This document shows positions 1 to 13,700 of a stretch of 64,000 nucleotides of DNA, one piece after another (position 1 is the stretch's first letter; each line of letters opens with the position of its first letter). Under the pieces are notes generated by a model. It searched no databases. It had not been told where the DNA came from and saw only the letters and a program-made list of their open reading frames with translations. A program made the translations under genes and the position numbers. The DNA is from Wuchereria bancrofti. Lineage: Eukaryota; Nematoda; Chromadorea; Rhabditida; Onchocercidae. The stretch covers positions 12,304,653 to 12,368,652 of the forward strand of contig SSBO01000001.1 of assembly GCA_005281725.1 (NCBI GenBank), in the 5' to 3' direction.

Positions 1-86
1 CTTTTTTAACTAAAGGAACTATGATATCTGTATAATAATGCGTAAAATTTATAGACAGTTCATTTTCTTACAAGATTGTTTTTTAG

Positions 87-3000
87 GTCTATTATGAGGA
101 TAATATCCGTCTGATTGTGAGTAGGGATGAGTGGGAGCAGCTAGACATTCCAAACATCTGTGATGTCGAAGTCTCAGATAGTTCATCTTCTGAAGAAAGT
201 GGAGATGAAGATGAAACTGGGATGGATGCAGGTAATGAGAGGGATATTTTCGAAAGAACAGAACAATTGGAAGAAGACGATGAAGTTAGCGAAAGTCGAA
301 GTAATAAATTTCTCTTCGAATTTTTGAATTCTCTGTGATAATTCATTTAAGCTTCATTTTTCCGATGTTCTGGCCACTAAAAGTTTTTTATGTTAAATAT
401 TCAATATTTGCTGTATATGTACTATGTTTATATATGCATATATGTTTAATGACTCTCAATTTTATGATTTTATAGCATCAGTAAGTGAACAGTTAGAAAT
501 TGCAAGAAGTTCAAGTGATGGAGAAAATGAAATGGAAAAAAGTGATGCTGATGATGATACGGAGCAAACTGATGATACAGAAGAACTAGAAGACTCTACT
601 AATAGGCGCAGAAGGTGGGTCAGCGATGTTGCAGATTCTGTCGGGAGACGAGAAGCGAAACGGCGACGACGGATGGAACTTAAAAGACATCGCGAAGATG
701 TTCTATGGAAATACCACGAGAATTCGTGGTATAGTCCATCGGTTAGTTCAAACTGTACGATTGGAAATCTTACCACTTTTCATATTTTACATTGAATTTT
801 TTGTAGTTACTGTTTTTGGTAAATGGAAAGTTGAAGTTTTTATATTTATTAGTGCTTTACCACCGTCATTTACCACTGTTTTTTATTTTTATTTAGTGTT
901 TATGTATACGTTGATTAAAGCTGGAATTGTAAGGTTGGGAGTTTTCAAATTTGAAATTTGTGAGCCTATTTGGTGATTTGAAATTTGGTGAAAAGTGCAA
1001 TAGATGTGAATTAATTCATAACCATCTGAATTGGTTCTACAATCCATCATTTATTTTTAGAGCGCTGTGCTGATGTTGGAAGTAGCACATTCCGTTGGTC
1101 GAACTACAGTCGAAATGATGTGGGCAGCAGTAGTTGGAATAAGTAGTCAGCTTGTAGAGTATTTAATAAGTCATGATTGCTATACGACCGTTTGTTTCGA
1201 CCGTCTAAGAGCATTCAGGATGAAATTTTGTCCAGATGGATCGGATATTGTACGAGGTGATGACATCCTTCGGCTGAAGTTCGATGATGAGTATGCTAAT
1301 TCTCTTTTGTCTAATAACACTCTGAGCTATTAAGCAAAAAATAATAATTTCACACTTTCTTTAAGAGTATTTAGGATGGAATTTTGTCCAGATGGAAAAT
1401 TAAATTAGTTTTATCTTTGGACGCACATCATGCGCTAATGAATATCATTTGGAGGATAAACTTAAGAGTTTCAAATGTTATTTCATATTACAGGACAAAT
1501 GCCGTGAGTTTCTGGGCATTGGAAAATATTTTTTTTTTACTTACAGTTATTTGGTTACAAGTACAATATTTAGTGAAAAATTTCTAATTAGGAAATTAAG
1601 TACAACAAAAAAAAGTTTTTTGTTTAATTAGAAAATTAAGTAGGACGTTAATTTGAAAAAAATTTTTTTGTTGAAAAAAGTTTATTTCGTGGAATTTCGA
1701 AAAATGTTATTCTTGTCTTTGGAAAATTATAATCTGAAGAATTACAATTTCAGGATTATGTTGCCGTTATATGCACATTGGTCATTATATACAAGCATGG
1801 TGCATAACGATTTTTTCTTTTGTTTAACGCAAATGTGGCAACAAAGTGGTGCTCTTATAATGAAGGCATTGTTGGCTGAGCTTGAGTAAGTAAATTGCAT
1901 CTTTTTGCATATTTGCATGTGTAAGGACTTCATATATCACCAATTATTGTTCATCTGAGGAAAAGCAACTTCTGGAGAAGCAATGCATACAATGAACATA
2001 TATTAAAATTAATAGTAACTTATGAACTTGAACTATCAGTATCATCCGATTCAGTTTGATTGATCGCTATGATTGCAGAATGCAGTATTTGGGAACGCTC
2101 CAGTTTTTCTATTATAGTAATATTAATTGATTACTTTTTTCCAAAAACTACATGTAGATTATATGGAATACTCGAAACATATAAAATCAATTTTTAGGAT
2201 AACACTGGAAGAAAGTCATCAAGTGTACAGTGCGCTAACATCGGAAAGGAAAGATGCCATATTTCGTCACATATATAAGCACATGGATGATGAATTTGCA
2301 TCTTTTACAGCTCACATCGGATATAGCAATAGGTAAGAATATAGTGAAAAGTAAGAATTTAAGCTAATTAGTTGTAATGCTATAAATTTTTTCATTTCAT
2401 TGCGTTCATTTCATTTCATATTTTTATAAATTGTTCACTTGATATTATATGCTTTATTAATCGAAATCACCCAAACATTATTAAAACACATCGGAGAAGT
2501 TAAATTTCGATTTTGTTTTTGCTAGTTTTGTGTTCCACATCCATTAGAATAAATGTGAAATGTCTCGACACGGAAATATCCCGGGATTTTGAAGTTTATG
2601 GTAGTGTTAAAATGAGTTTACTAGTACATGATGGTAGGATAAGTTGAAGGGTCTGCGTTTAAGAGTTTTAAGCTATGGAAATTCACTTCTGCTTTTCTTA
2701 ATTTTTATGGTTTAGATTGTTATGGTGACTTGATATTTTAGTATAAAAACTTGAGAATAATTATAGAAGCTCAGAAAAAAAAAAATAAGAAAGTTCTAGG
2801 TACAATTCATGTGATTTTGCGCGGGCCATTGCGGGACGTATAAGTTATGGAGTTGTGGAAGTTGAATCGCCTTACGATCGTTTTATTGGTGCACAAGAAA
2901 TCTTGCAGAAATTCGTAGACGGTTTTTTTTATATAATTTTGAATTGATTTTATAGAAGATAGAGAAGGCAAGTTATTAAATCTAACTGAATTGCGTTTGT

Positions 3001-4513
3001 AATTAAGGTTTGGAGTTTCAACTTCTAGGTGATAGCGTCGTACCCTTATTTTTTAAATCTTCAGTGAAATTGCTCAATCCACTGGCTTTTTCAGGAGGGG
3101 ATAAGACACCGCTGTCGAAAGCAATTGAATCATACAAAAGTTGTTTGACCAGTCTTGTAAATCTCGTTTTTATGTCAATCAGTCAAAGCCTTATTGTTTC
3201 TGTTGGATCTTTCTATCTTCTCTGCCTTCCTCAGGTATCATCTAAATCATATTTTTGGAAAAAAGGATTCGAATTTCTGGTTGTTTAATAATCACTGATT
3301 TTGAAAATTTCCTATTTTTTTGCTGAAATTAGCACTTTCCTAATGCTTTTCAGGAAGATGAAGCTCGTATTTTACATTGCAGACATTTTCTTTATATATT
3401 TGTTCATTATGTTCTTCGAGCATTCACTGTTTCAGTAAGATTTTCAGCAGTATTTTTTATAGCTTATACAGTATCTGGTCCGTAAACTGTTGTTTGAGTA
3501 AAACAAATCACGTTTTTCAAGTTATTGAGTTTTTATATCCTGTTCGTTGTATATTCGACAATATTTTAGGAATTTCTCACTATTCTAGCAACTGTAGGAT
3601 CACTTATCAGGAAACTTTATTGCAAAAGAGTGAAATTTTTCGTTAGTTTAGTTGGCCAAATATCAGATAAGAAGCGGTTTAAACGCGGTCGATCAATTGC
3701 AATTTCTTCGTTTTTAAATTACTTTCCAAATTTAAGTCGACTTTCTTTTTTCTAAATTAGACTGGGTTTTTGTCTGATCTTCAAAATTTGCAGAGTCATT
3801 CAAAAAATCGTGCTAATCGACCATTATTTGTTGCTGTACCTATGAGTGGTGAAAATACTGGTTGGTTTCTAATAACTGGTTCTATGCCAGCAAATACCGA
3901 TTATGAAGATAGCAATCAGAAAAGGTCAGCAGACACTTTTTATCTGTTTTTCAACTTTTTTTATTGCGGAATTATGATTTAAGATGGTAGCACTGTTACT
4001 GGACGATAAAAAGTACAAAAATACTTGGAAGATTTGAAACATTCATTCAAAGCTGATTTCTGATTTTAACACTAATTTTTGGCTTCTGACTGTTAAAAAT
4101 TTTCTTAGTTTGATCTTTATTACTTTTTTGTGAGCAGCAATTAATACTAATTGCGGCAAGCGTATAAAGTGCTGAAAAAGATTCATATTTGAAAATATTT
4201 TCAGTTTTATTGGACGTGCAATGCAAAAAGTTGTGGAAAACTTTGTACGTGACGGAGCTCGACGAGATTTTTTCGATTCTGCAAGTAAGCAAAACTTTTA
4301 TATTGTCATTTTATTGTTAAGCTTCATTGAGATTTACTAATTCTCCTCTACTCGACTCCTAGTAGTCTAAAACGTTGTTTCTTAAATGACATGCAGATAA
4401 AAGTTAGAGATTTTATTCTTTCTTTTAAATTGATGTATTAAGTGGTGTTGATTCGTTCTGATCAGAAAGCTAGATTTTTTGATGGCCTTCAAGCAACGTT
4501 GGAAATTGAGTGA
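87..4513 (+). CDS. cdc-45: CDC45 replication factor, 5' end outside window
   Basis: CDC45 joins MCM2-7 and GINS to form the CMG replicative helicase in the nucleus. Eleven exons join in phase: 87-231, 476-741, 1061-1290, 1754-1885, 2198-2332, 2800-2921, 3095-3234, 3354-3434, 3794-3924, 4205-4284 and 4443-4513 (stop), giving 510 residues. In order they show the VYYEDNIRLIV strand, a Ser/Asp/Glu-rich acidic linker, a basic RRRR-type helix, the helical segment VLMLEVAHSVGRTTVEMMW, the family signature LPLYAHWSLYTSM, a GPFLY-like block (VGSFYLLCLPQ), and FIGRAMQKVVENFV near the C terminus, ending in FFDGLQATLEIE. These match human CDC45 in the same order. Roughly the first 100 residues lie upstream of the window. 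Exon 7 could instead start at 3008, which would insert about 29 residues; I chose 3095 because it fits the family without an insertion. The donor at 232 and the acceptor at 4443 are the weakest joints. Confidence 0.93.
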
Positions 4514-5726
4514 AGTTCTCTAACAACGATCATCATGTCCTATTCGGAAAAGTTTTGTGATCTCTATGCACTATCACAATTGTCTTTCTGATTTCGTTTT
4601 ACTTCCTATTATTAAATTTCTTTCCAAGAAACGACATTCTGTTGTTTTTCCCATTTTTCTTTTTTTTTTGGATTTTCGTGATGTTTTTTATTGTGAAACA
4701 ATTTTATGACGCCATTTCCTGCCAACATTATACATCGTTAGTTGCAAAATTTTTAATTCAAACAAAATTTTAAGAGTCAAAAATTTCTATTATTTAGGAA
4801 GCTTTTTGATGGAATTGCAATACATTATTTGTAACATATCTTTTAAGCAATGCTTTATATTAGTTGTGTCATTTTTCTGAGGTACTGTTTCATTTTAAAA
4901 TGCAAGTGTTGACTGGAATGAAATTTGAAGAATATGTGAGCAATTTTACAAAAAAAAAAATAATGGGAAATGATGTCTTGAAATGGAGAGATAAAATTTA
5001 GGTTGGCGCTGTATGCTGATAAAACGAATGCAACAAGTTTCGACACTAAAATTTCATTTTTTTCTGATTTGTTTTTGGTTGTAAATTTTGCGCAAATATC
5101 GTTGTGTTTCATTGTTGCATGCAATGTCCTCATTTAAACATATCTAAGATATTCTCTGTTTTTTAGGAATTTTAAATTTTATTTTGTTGTCTTTCTCCTC
5201 ATTTCAAGCCGTTTTCGTGTGCTGCTCTTCGATAAGCTTGAAAATCATCATTCATACAGGAAAGATAGTTATCTCGAAGAATTTCTTTCTTGCTTTTCTG
5301 TTTATCCCTCTTTCATTAATTTTTTTAATGCGTGGAAACTTTTCAAATAAATTTCTTTTAATTTTCTACGAAAAAAAATTTTCTCTTTCAATAAATTAAT
5401 TGCTGAAATTTTAAGCTATGGCCAGTGATTGTCGAAATCTTAACCTGTGGCCAGTTTTTTCGGAATTCTTAGATTATGCAAATGTCATCAAAATTGATAA
5501 TCCTGCCGAAGTATTGTGACTACAGTACCATGTGTTGGCCTTTAACCTATTAACTTAAACTGCTATCATTTCATCTATAGCTCCTTTTTTCTGTGATTCA
5601 CAATTCATTTAGCATTGGTTGCTTTATGATCTGCATAAAGTAACACTGTAATAATGCTACGAATTTTATTTAATACTGAAATACACAAATATCTAATTGA
5701 TGAATGCTTGTAATAAAATTTTGTAG
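4514..5726. other. Intergenic, T-rich; no supported gene
   Basis: The stretch between the CDC45 stop and the next exon is T-rich with no convincing coding block. One plus-strand frame at about 4999-5137 is open for roughly 45 codons (it begins LALYADKTNATSF) and ends in a hydrophobic run. I found no good splice partners for it, so I do not call it a gene. Confidence 0.5.
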
Positions 5727-5810
5727 TTTGAATCTGTTATTTATAAGGAATCCACGCCGCATGAATTGAATCCAATCTATCGAAAAGATGCAGTAGCAGG
5801 CTGGAGCTAA
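5727..5810 (+). CDS. Possible terminal exon of an unidentified gene
   Basis: A plus-strand reading frame follows a TTTTGTAG-type acceptor at 5726 and is open for 27 codons to TAA at 5808-5810. Its residue make-up (it ends RKDAVAGWS) is richer in Gly, Pro, Ala and Trp than the translated AT-rich noise around it. No upstream exon could be tied to it, so it may be the last exon of a small gene in 4514-5726 or a relic. It converges with the minus-strand gene that ends at 5882. I do not recognise the product. Confidence 0.3.
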   Translation, partial: FESVIYKESTPHELNPIYRKDAVAGWS

Positions 5811-5881
5811 AAATTAGTAAAGTTCAAAAGTTTAAGAACGAAATCTTAAAAATCCAATCAATTAAAACGGATGATCAAGAA

Positions 5882-6309
5882 TCAGGCCCGTACCAAAGTG
5901 TAAAATTGCGCATTAATCCAATTACAGTCAACATTCGGATTTCTGCGTGGCGATGGCGCATCGGTTATAGGCCATATATCCTGACCGTATAGATGACGTT
6001 CACTTTGCCACAATCCATAAGCACAATTTTGCTCGAAACAAAGGCGCAACTCCTCATTATCTATACACTGAATATCTTGATGCATCTGAAAATAATTTTT
6101 TTGTATTTTGCATCGTAAATCTTCAAGTTTCGTGAAGCAAAAATATTTTGACTCTTTGTGAATCGCCTGGAAGTAATTTACCGAAAGTAATTTACGAAAG
6201 TAATTATTGAAAATAATTTACGCTTGAAAGCAATTTAGTGAAAAAAAAAAAATAAAATAAAATAACCGATTGAAAGAAACTTACCATACCAATAATAATA
6301 TGACTTTGT
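5882..6309 (-). CDS. 3' exons of an unidentified gene
   Basis: The terminal exon is 6085-5882 on the minus strand, preceded by a TTTTCAG acceptor. It encodes 67 residues and stops just after FYTLVRA. A 25-nt microexon at 6309-6285, flanked by a minus-strand AATAG acceptor and a GTAAGT donor, joins it in phase and adds QSHIIIGM. The protein has a cysteine cluster (CIDNEELRLCFEQNC), several Trp residues and a Pro/Arg stretch (DAPSPRRNP). No signal peptide or membrane segment is visible in the part seen. I do not recognise the family. Upstream exons must lie at higher coordinates but could not be located in the AT-rich DNA to about 15.5 kb. Confidence 0.5.
6170..6240. repeat. Short degenerate repeat of a GAAAGTAATTTAC unit
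   Basis: Four to five imperfect copies of GAAAGTAATTTAC sit side by side, between the microexon and the terminal exon of the minus-strand gene ending at 5882. Confidence 0.5.
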
Positions 6310-7079
6310 CTATTTTTAAGTTATAGACTTAAAATACAATTAAGTAATATTTAAAATAAAATGTGTTTTCTGATGATCGTATAAAATATCGATGATCCAT
6401 CTGGAATCGCATATTTATGTGCTAGCATCGGCTTTATTTAGTTTGGATTGGAAGAGGATTAGTTTATCATGAAATATGAAAACTATTTAAAAAAATATGA
6501 AAGTATTAAATCAATTGGTTACTATATTGATAAAAGAAGAGTAGAAAAATACGAGCTGAAAGCTATTACAAATGTAAAATATATATTTGACCTTTACACT
6601 TTCATTTTCTGGATTTTTGTTTCAGTAAAGAAAGTGAAAATTTGTTGCAATGAACGATTAGACGCAATTTAAATCATATATGAAAAGAAAATTATATATG
6701 AAGAATTTATTCCTATTATCATATTTCATCGAAATGATTTCCTACGGGAAATGAATGCCAAACAAATTGATGTAACCGAACATTAGCGCAATCTCAACAT
6801 TAGCGCTATCTCTCATCCATTTATTCTTTCATCAATAATATTTTAAAAATAGTTCCTACCGTTGGCAAATTTGCAAACACTTAGTGGTTTGTATGGTAGA
6901 AAGCAATTGTAGTTTAATTTTAACATTCGTTGTATTTCTTTTGAAGCGAATTAATATGAAAATTTTTTCTTGCGATATTCTCTTCCTGTTTTTCTTTCGT
7001 TTTCTTTTCTGATAATCATAATTATAAATGATATTATAACTATTTTAATAAACAATTCCGAACAATCTTTTCCTAATAT

Positions 7080-7310
7080 AAAATTCTAGACCAGCTCTAG
7101 CTATTTGGATTGGCTCTTTTTAATGCAGAATTCTGGACCATTTCTAAAATTTTGAACTTTTAGTGTAGAATTCAGGACTATATCTTTTTTAGATAAAATT
7201 TAGGCCAGACTCTGAAATTGTGGACTATCTCTTTTCAATGCAGAATTTCAGACAATTCAAAGAATTCTGAATTATCTGCTTTTAATGCACAATTCTAGAT
7301 TTACTTTTTT
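7080..7310. repeat. Degenerate tandem repeat, about 40-55 bp unit
   Basis: A core like CTTTTAATGCAGAATTCTGG recurs about five times, near 7118, 7158, 7188, 7230 and 7279, with divergent spacers. It looks like an old minisatellite. Confidence 0.5.
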
Positions 7311-7754
7311 TTTTCTGAATGGTTCATTTACTTTTGGCTTAACTCTGTGCTAGCAAAAATGAATCAAATAGAGTAAGGAGAATTGCTCAGAGAATTGAGA
7401 AATTAACAGTAATATTATTAGATGAAATTCGAATTCACATAGCTATGAATTCAAAATTTTAATCTCGTCAAATTTATCAGAGTTCATGTTCGTTTCACGT
7501 ATTTTTATCTCTGAATGAGGAAAGCATAATTGATTTCACATTTAATGACAAAATGAAAAAAAGAATAAGTCTTGACGAGAAAAGTATTTGTAGCAATGAT
7601 TTCTGTGTTTGTTCCGAAGTTCCTAAAGTTAAAATCTGTTGTACATTTGAAATCTGATATAATGACATGTCCCTGTTCGAGAATAAGGCCCTAATAACAT
7701 ATACTATGAAAATATGAAATATTTTGTACTATGAAAAATTGCACTATAAAATGC

Positions 7755-7789
7755 AAATCAATTTTATTTATGAAATAAAAATTGATTTT
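7755..7789. repeat. AT-rich hairpin
   Basis: AAATCAATTTTATTT and its near-perfect reverse complement are separated by about 3 bases. Confidence 0.45.
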
Positions 7790-8537
7790 ATTGTCATAGT
7801 GTTGGAAGGTTCACAGAAGTATGTAAATTTGTTGGAAGAAACTTGAAGAAAAAAGTGATATATTTGAAATTAATAATAAGAGTTTTAAATCAATTCGATG
7901 AAATAATATATGAATAAGAATTTCATAATTGAAATATATTGCTTATCGATAAGTGAAGTTATTGATGAAAGTAATAAAAAAAATATATAACATTTTTCTA
8001 ACCCTAAGCATTTTATGGATATTACTTGTGTCAATTTTTAGATGCATTAATTAACACTAATTAATTGTAGTGTTTTTTGGTTGTATTAATTAATTTCACT
8101 TATTAATTTTTAAAATTTCATTTTTTTTCTTTCAAATTTCATTTTTTTTCTTTTTTTCTTTGATAGATAACTCGATATTAATTTTGTTCCCTTCTATGCC
8201 AAAATTCTTAACAATGTTCTTTTTCTTAGATAAATGTATAATTTTTCGTTGACGATGAAATGAGTGCAAAAGGATATATTTGATGGTTTGAATGAAAATA
8301 TTTTCTAATTAATTGAACAACAGTTTTATATTTTTCGTTTTATCAGTAAAGCACTACAAGTTACAATCATTGATTAATCGTTTAAGAGCACTAATTGTCA
8401 CTTAAATTAAATAAATAATGCAATGTAAGAAAGTTGAATGCTATCATCGGATTGTTGATAATCTATAGTGATTAATTGATTAATTACGTTTTACCAAAGG
8501 TTAATTCATTGCTTTGTGTACCAATCAATTGCCTTCT

Positions 8538-8650
8538 TACCGGATTTTTTGATAAAAAAACAGAAATTCTTATTATCTTAGAATTTTTTTTTTATTACCG
8601 GATTTTCTGATAAGTAAAACAGAAATTCTTATTATTTTAAAATTGTTTAT
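8538..8650. repeat. Tandem duplication, about 60 bp
   Basis: Two adjacent copies share a TTACCGGATTTT start and a core CAGAAATTCTTATTAT. They differ by small indels in the A/T runs. Confidence 0.6.
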
Positions 8651-10672
8651 TTTTTATTTTCTTCTGCACTACTCTATGTCAGCTTTCGTTTTTATCCTCA
8701 ATAATCCTCGAAATCATACTGAAATAATAGCAAAATCATAATGAAATAATCAATTATTCAAAAATTACTTAAATATAGTTTTATAATTGCGAAAGGAATA
8801 ATTTGTGGCGGATCTATTTCACTGATGAATTTATTCCATTTTCATTTTTATATTTCCATTATTTGTTTTGTTTAATCAACATTTTTATTTAAACTGAAAT
8901 AAAATTGTAGGATGTAACAGGAATACGATTTATTGCTCGATGCATCAATTAATGTCGCCTTACTGGATTTTGCGACAGGTAAAATATTATTCTGGGATTT
9001 TGATTTCAAAGCCAAAATTTAATTTTGATAGATTTTGAATAGTTTACACCTTGGCAATTGTTTGTACAATAGGAACGGAGAAAAGAAAAGGAAAAGAATA
9101 TAATTAAAAATTAAATTCTTATCCTAAATAACGAATAAAAGTTTTTTTTCAAACCAGTTAATTACTAAGAGAAAGAGGAGAGGAAAGAGAGAACAGAGAA
9201 AGGAAAGAAAGTAAAAGTGACAAAAAATTAAAACTTATCAATGTAAAATTGGACATTACTTGGCCGCTTTAAAATTTTTAAGAAATTCAATCAATGAAAA
9301 TAACTTTTACTAACAATATAAAAATTTATAATCCTTCAGTGAAAGTTAAATTGCATGCATAATGTTTTTTCCTATTACCTGTGTTAAGAGAAATTTCATT
9401 ACTTTAGTTGCAGTTATTGATTACATTCTATCAAATAACTCAGTCGAAAATCGTTTGGTTTGATAATATAAAATATCTTAAAATAATATTTCAATAAAAA
9501 AAGAAAATTGAAGTGATAAAAAATAAAGTTTAAAAAAAGAAAAAAAAATCCATCCGATTTGTTTTTTCTTATTTCATATAAAGCTGTCAAATAGATATTT
9601 TATTTCATTTTTTTTTTTTTGAAAAAAAAATAAAAAAAAATTTTTTTCCATCCTAAATTGAAGTCTAAATATTTGCTTTGATAATGAGAATTTGGATGAA
9701 ATTTAATTGGACAAAAAATAAAACCAAAAAATAAAATCAATAATAAAGGAAAGAAAGAGAAACTAAAAACGAATACTTATAAAAATAACGAAATTTTGAT
9801 TATTTGCTAATACAATTTAAGAAAGAGTGATAAAAAATTAATTCTAATTATTACTATCTTTTTTTCTTTCCCAAACTATTTATAATTGAAGAAAAATTTT
9901 ATTTCGTTTTTTCTTTCCTTGTTTCTAATTGGAATAGAAAAATTAACTTTAACAAAAAAAGACATTTTGATTTTGTAACAAATGATTTTTATAAAATCAT
10001 ACAAATTCTTTTCCATTGATTTTATTTTTATCTAATTTATCTAGCTTAAAGTTTTACAAATTCTATTAAATTATTTATTGAAATATCTAATCTAACAATT
10101 TCAAATTTACATCATCCATTTTATTTATTTAATCATTCGTTTTTTTTTTCCACAACAGTGTAAAATCATTTGGAAACCATTTGAAATCATTTGGAAGTTT
10201 AATTTTTTATTGAACTAACACAAATAGAAGAAATCATTAATCCATTCTAAACGCTCTTCATTTCTCGCCTTTTTTTGATAAATTATTCTCTTTTTTTCTA
10301 GTTAGAGCCCTTTAAAAAGCAAATTGTGAAATAATTAAGTTAAAAAATTATACGAAATTAAATTTTGATTGTTTGAATTATTCGTATTAATTGATCAATC
10401 GATTATCTGGAAAGAATTTTTATGTTTATTTTTTCAAATCATTATTAGTTTATTTTTGCTAATTAATTAAATCATGATTGTAGGAGGACAAAATCACGCA
10501 TGATATACGTGTAATAATACAATATGTGCGTGTAAAATTGAAGCTCAATGACAATGAAATGATTAAACTTTATTGAAATAATATTATTATATTTAAATTG
10601 AATTCAATTTTCATTGATGTATTTTCTTATTAAATTTCCTTTTTACAATTTTTTATTTTTCAGTTAACAAAT

Positions 10673-10746
10673 TTTCTGTCTATATATTTTGCGGGTATTT
10701 GAAAGTTACTTTCTGTCTATATATTTTGCGGGTATTTGGAAGTTAC
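10673..10746. repeat. Perfect-period 37-bp tandem duplication
   Basis: Two 37-bp units, 10673-10709 and 10710-10746, share TCTATATATTTTGCGGGTAT and differ at a single base (GAAAG versus GGAAG). The near identity suggests a recent event. No gene function is evident. Confidence 0.8.
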
Positions 10747-13700
10747 CCACGTGTTACACTAACATCGATAAAATGGTATGCAATTTTCACTTAACAATCA
10801 TTGTTTATTGTAAACCAAAAAGAAAAAAAATCATCAAACAAACATGAATTATCTATTTTAGCATAGATAAAGAAAAGCTATTCAATATATTTAACGGATA
10901 ATTATTCTTAAAATTTAATTTCATAATTTAAATCAATTTTTATCAAATGATATTGAGATGAACGTGGAATTTTTTACTACTGTAAAAAATAATAAGTAAA
11001 TTTTATTTTTATTTTTTAAATTATTCATTAGTTTATTTTATTTTATTTTTTCAGTTACATATTCATTCAGTAATTAAAACAAAATTAAAGGAAAAATAGA
11101 AATGAAAAAGGAAAGTAAAAAATTGTTCGATAAAAAGAAGTGAAATAACAAAAAGAAAAAAAAAAGATCGATTTTATTACGTCATTTTAAACAAATATAT
11201 ATCGATGATCGATGCTTTGACATATTCCGTAAACTAACGATAATTTCGAAGTAACACTTTAATTTACTTTTAAATTTTAACAAAATTTTATGCAAATAAA
11301 TAATTAAAAGTGCTTAAATGAATTAATCATATTGTTTAGTTGAAAATAAAAAATAATAAGATCGAATTTATTAATGTTATTAAGCATAAATGTATTCAAA
11401 TATAAAATTTAAAATAGCTAAGAAAAAGCGATACAGTTAATATTTATATTGTTTTTTTAGCATTCCAATCAAGTACTACTTGCTTTAATTGAATGATAAA
11501 AAATTAATGAACTCGAGTTAAAAAGTCAATCAGCGACTGATGAACCTATCACTGATATCTTATTTTGACCATAGGAATAAATAAGCAAGTTTAATTAAGT
11601 TAAATAGAAGTTGGAGTTTTTTTTTTTTTTGTTTTAAATTGTTGTATTCTTCGATGAAATGATAAGTTATGATGTGACTGATAAGTTTCACCTTATATTG
11701 TAAATTTTTCGATTAATCAGCAAATAACAAATTGATCCAAATGAAAATTCTAACACTTTTCATTTCTAACAGATGTTAATATTACATTTACTTATAGTAG
11801 GGCTAAAAATAATATTTAGAAATTGACGAATAAAAATATTCCGTAATAATTATTAGTTATTATCTAGTTATTATGCAGAAAAAAAAAGCAAATTATACAG
11901 TTCAAATTGTTTTTAATTTCTTTTTTTGCGCTTTATGCTTTAATTTGTGTAATTTTAAAAATTCAATTTTGATAATATTTATTTTTCTTTCATTCATTTT
12001 TTCCTATTTCTATTAAGTATTTTTATTCTAATCGAATGATCAAGGAATTGATTGATGAAGTAAAAAGTCAATGAATGATCGATTTATCAATGATCTTTAT
12101 TAATGGTTATGTTGGTCTTTTTATATTTAATAATAATTTTACGAATTTTTGAAAAATTAAAAATCGTCAAAATGAAACATTTTTGATGCTGAAACAAATT
12201 TTTTTTTCTTTTTTTGGTGATAGAAAAAGATGCTGAAAACAAAATTTTTTTTTTCAATTTAATTTTTTAGAAATGAAATTATAAAGAGCGCAAAAAAACG
12301 AGAAAAAAATGTAAAAAAAAAAGAAAAAAATCGTTTAGGGAAGAAATTTTGTGTAAAAATATTTCAGAAGGAACAATTGAAAAAAAGAAAATGAAAAACA
12401 TAGACGGAATGTTTTTACAAATAGAAAACTGATAGATAGAGCGAAAAAAAAAGAAACGAATACTAATGAAATGTATTAATTATTAATGACCTACAGCAGT
12501 TAAGTGATAACTGGGATATATGCCCAGAAATGATTTTTATTTTTATTTATTTATTATTTTTTTGAACACTTATAAGTTTTATAAGCAGAAATAAACCTTG
12601 GCCTAACATTTTAAATGTAAAGAATATATTCTGGGACAAAAAACGATTGACAAACGTGTAAAATAATAATAATAATAGAATTAACATACACAGAATATAA
12701 ATGAAATGAAATTTAGAATTTTTAAACTTTCTTTTCAAAAAAATATAAATAAATGACATAAACTGATTTCTTCAAGAATTAAGATAAATAATTTCAAATT
12801 TTGTTTTTTTTTTCAAAAATTTCAAAATTTCAATACATTCAAATATTAATAAATAATATCATTGATTTTTCTAAATGTATTACAGTTCTTTTCTTTTTTC
12901 CTTTTGCATAGGAAATTATGAATATTTATTAAAAATTAGTCCAAATATTTATTTTACTTTTTTTTTGAGAGAGAGAGAAAAGAATTATAAAAAATGTAAG
13001 AGTTGTTGTTAACCGAATAAAATAATATATGGAAAGGAGTAATGATGATGATAAGACATGAAAAATTAATAAATGAAATCACCAACACAGATATAAAGCT
13101 GTAATTTTTTTTTAAATAAACATTACACTTAATTATTTCTAATTTCTACTAGAAATTAATTTAAATACCATTTATTTATGGTATTATTTATAATCATAAA
13201 TTGATTTTCAATTGGCAGAATTAATAAATTGAATTTCATTTGCTTTTCTCTTCCTTCATTCTTTTTTTACCAGAAAAATATGAGTGAAATAAATTGACAA
13301 GTAGAATTCTTTCCACTAAATGATGCCAATTTTCTTTTCTTTTATTAAATTTATTGTTATTAATATTAAAATTTCTATCATTCATTTTTTCTATTATTAT
13401 TATTGCATTTATTATCAAATTGCAATACTACAACACTAATAATTCCCATATAAATTTAGTTGAACTAGCAAAATTATTTCTCCTGATGACTGATTCGGCT
13501 TATTAAAACTTTTGAAGTCTCTATTTAAATTATTTTTCGGCCTAAATTATACTCAAGCCTAACCTAATGTTACTATATTTCATCATTACAGGTTGTAAGG
13601 AAATTGTCCTTCAAGTATTCTTATGGCTTAAATCTAAATTTACCTATTGCATGCTACTATCACCTAATATTAATTAACTAACATCATTAATTTTTCTGCT

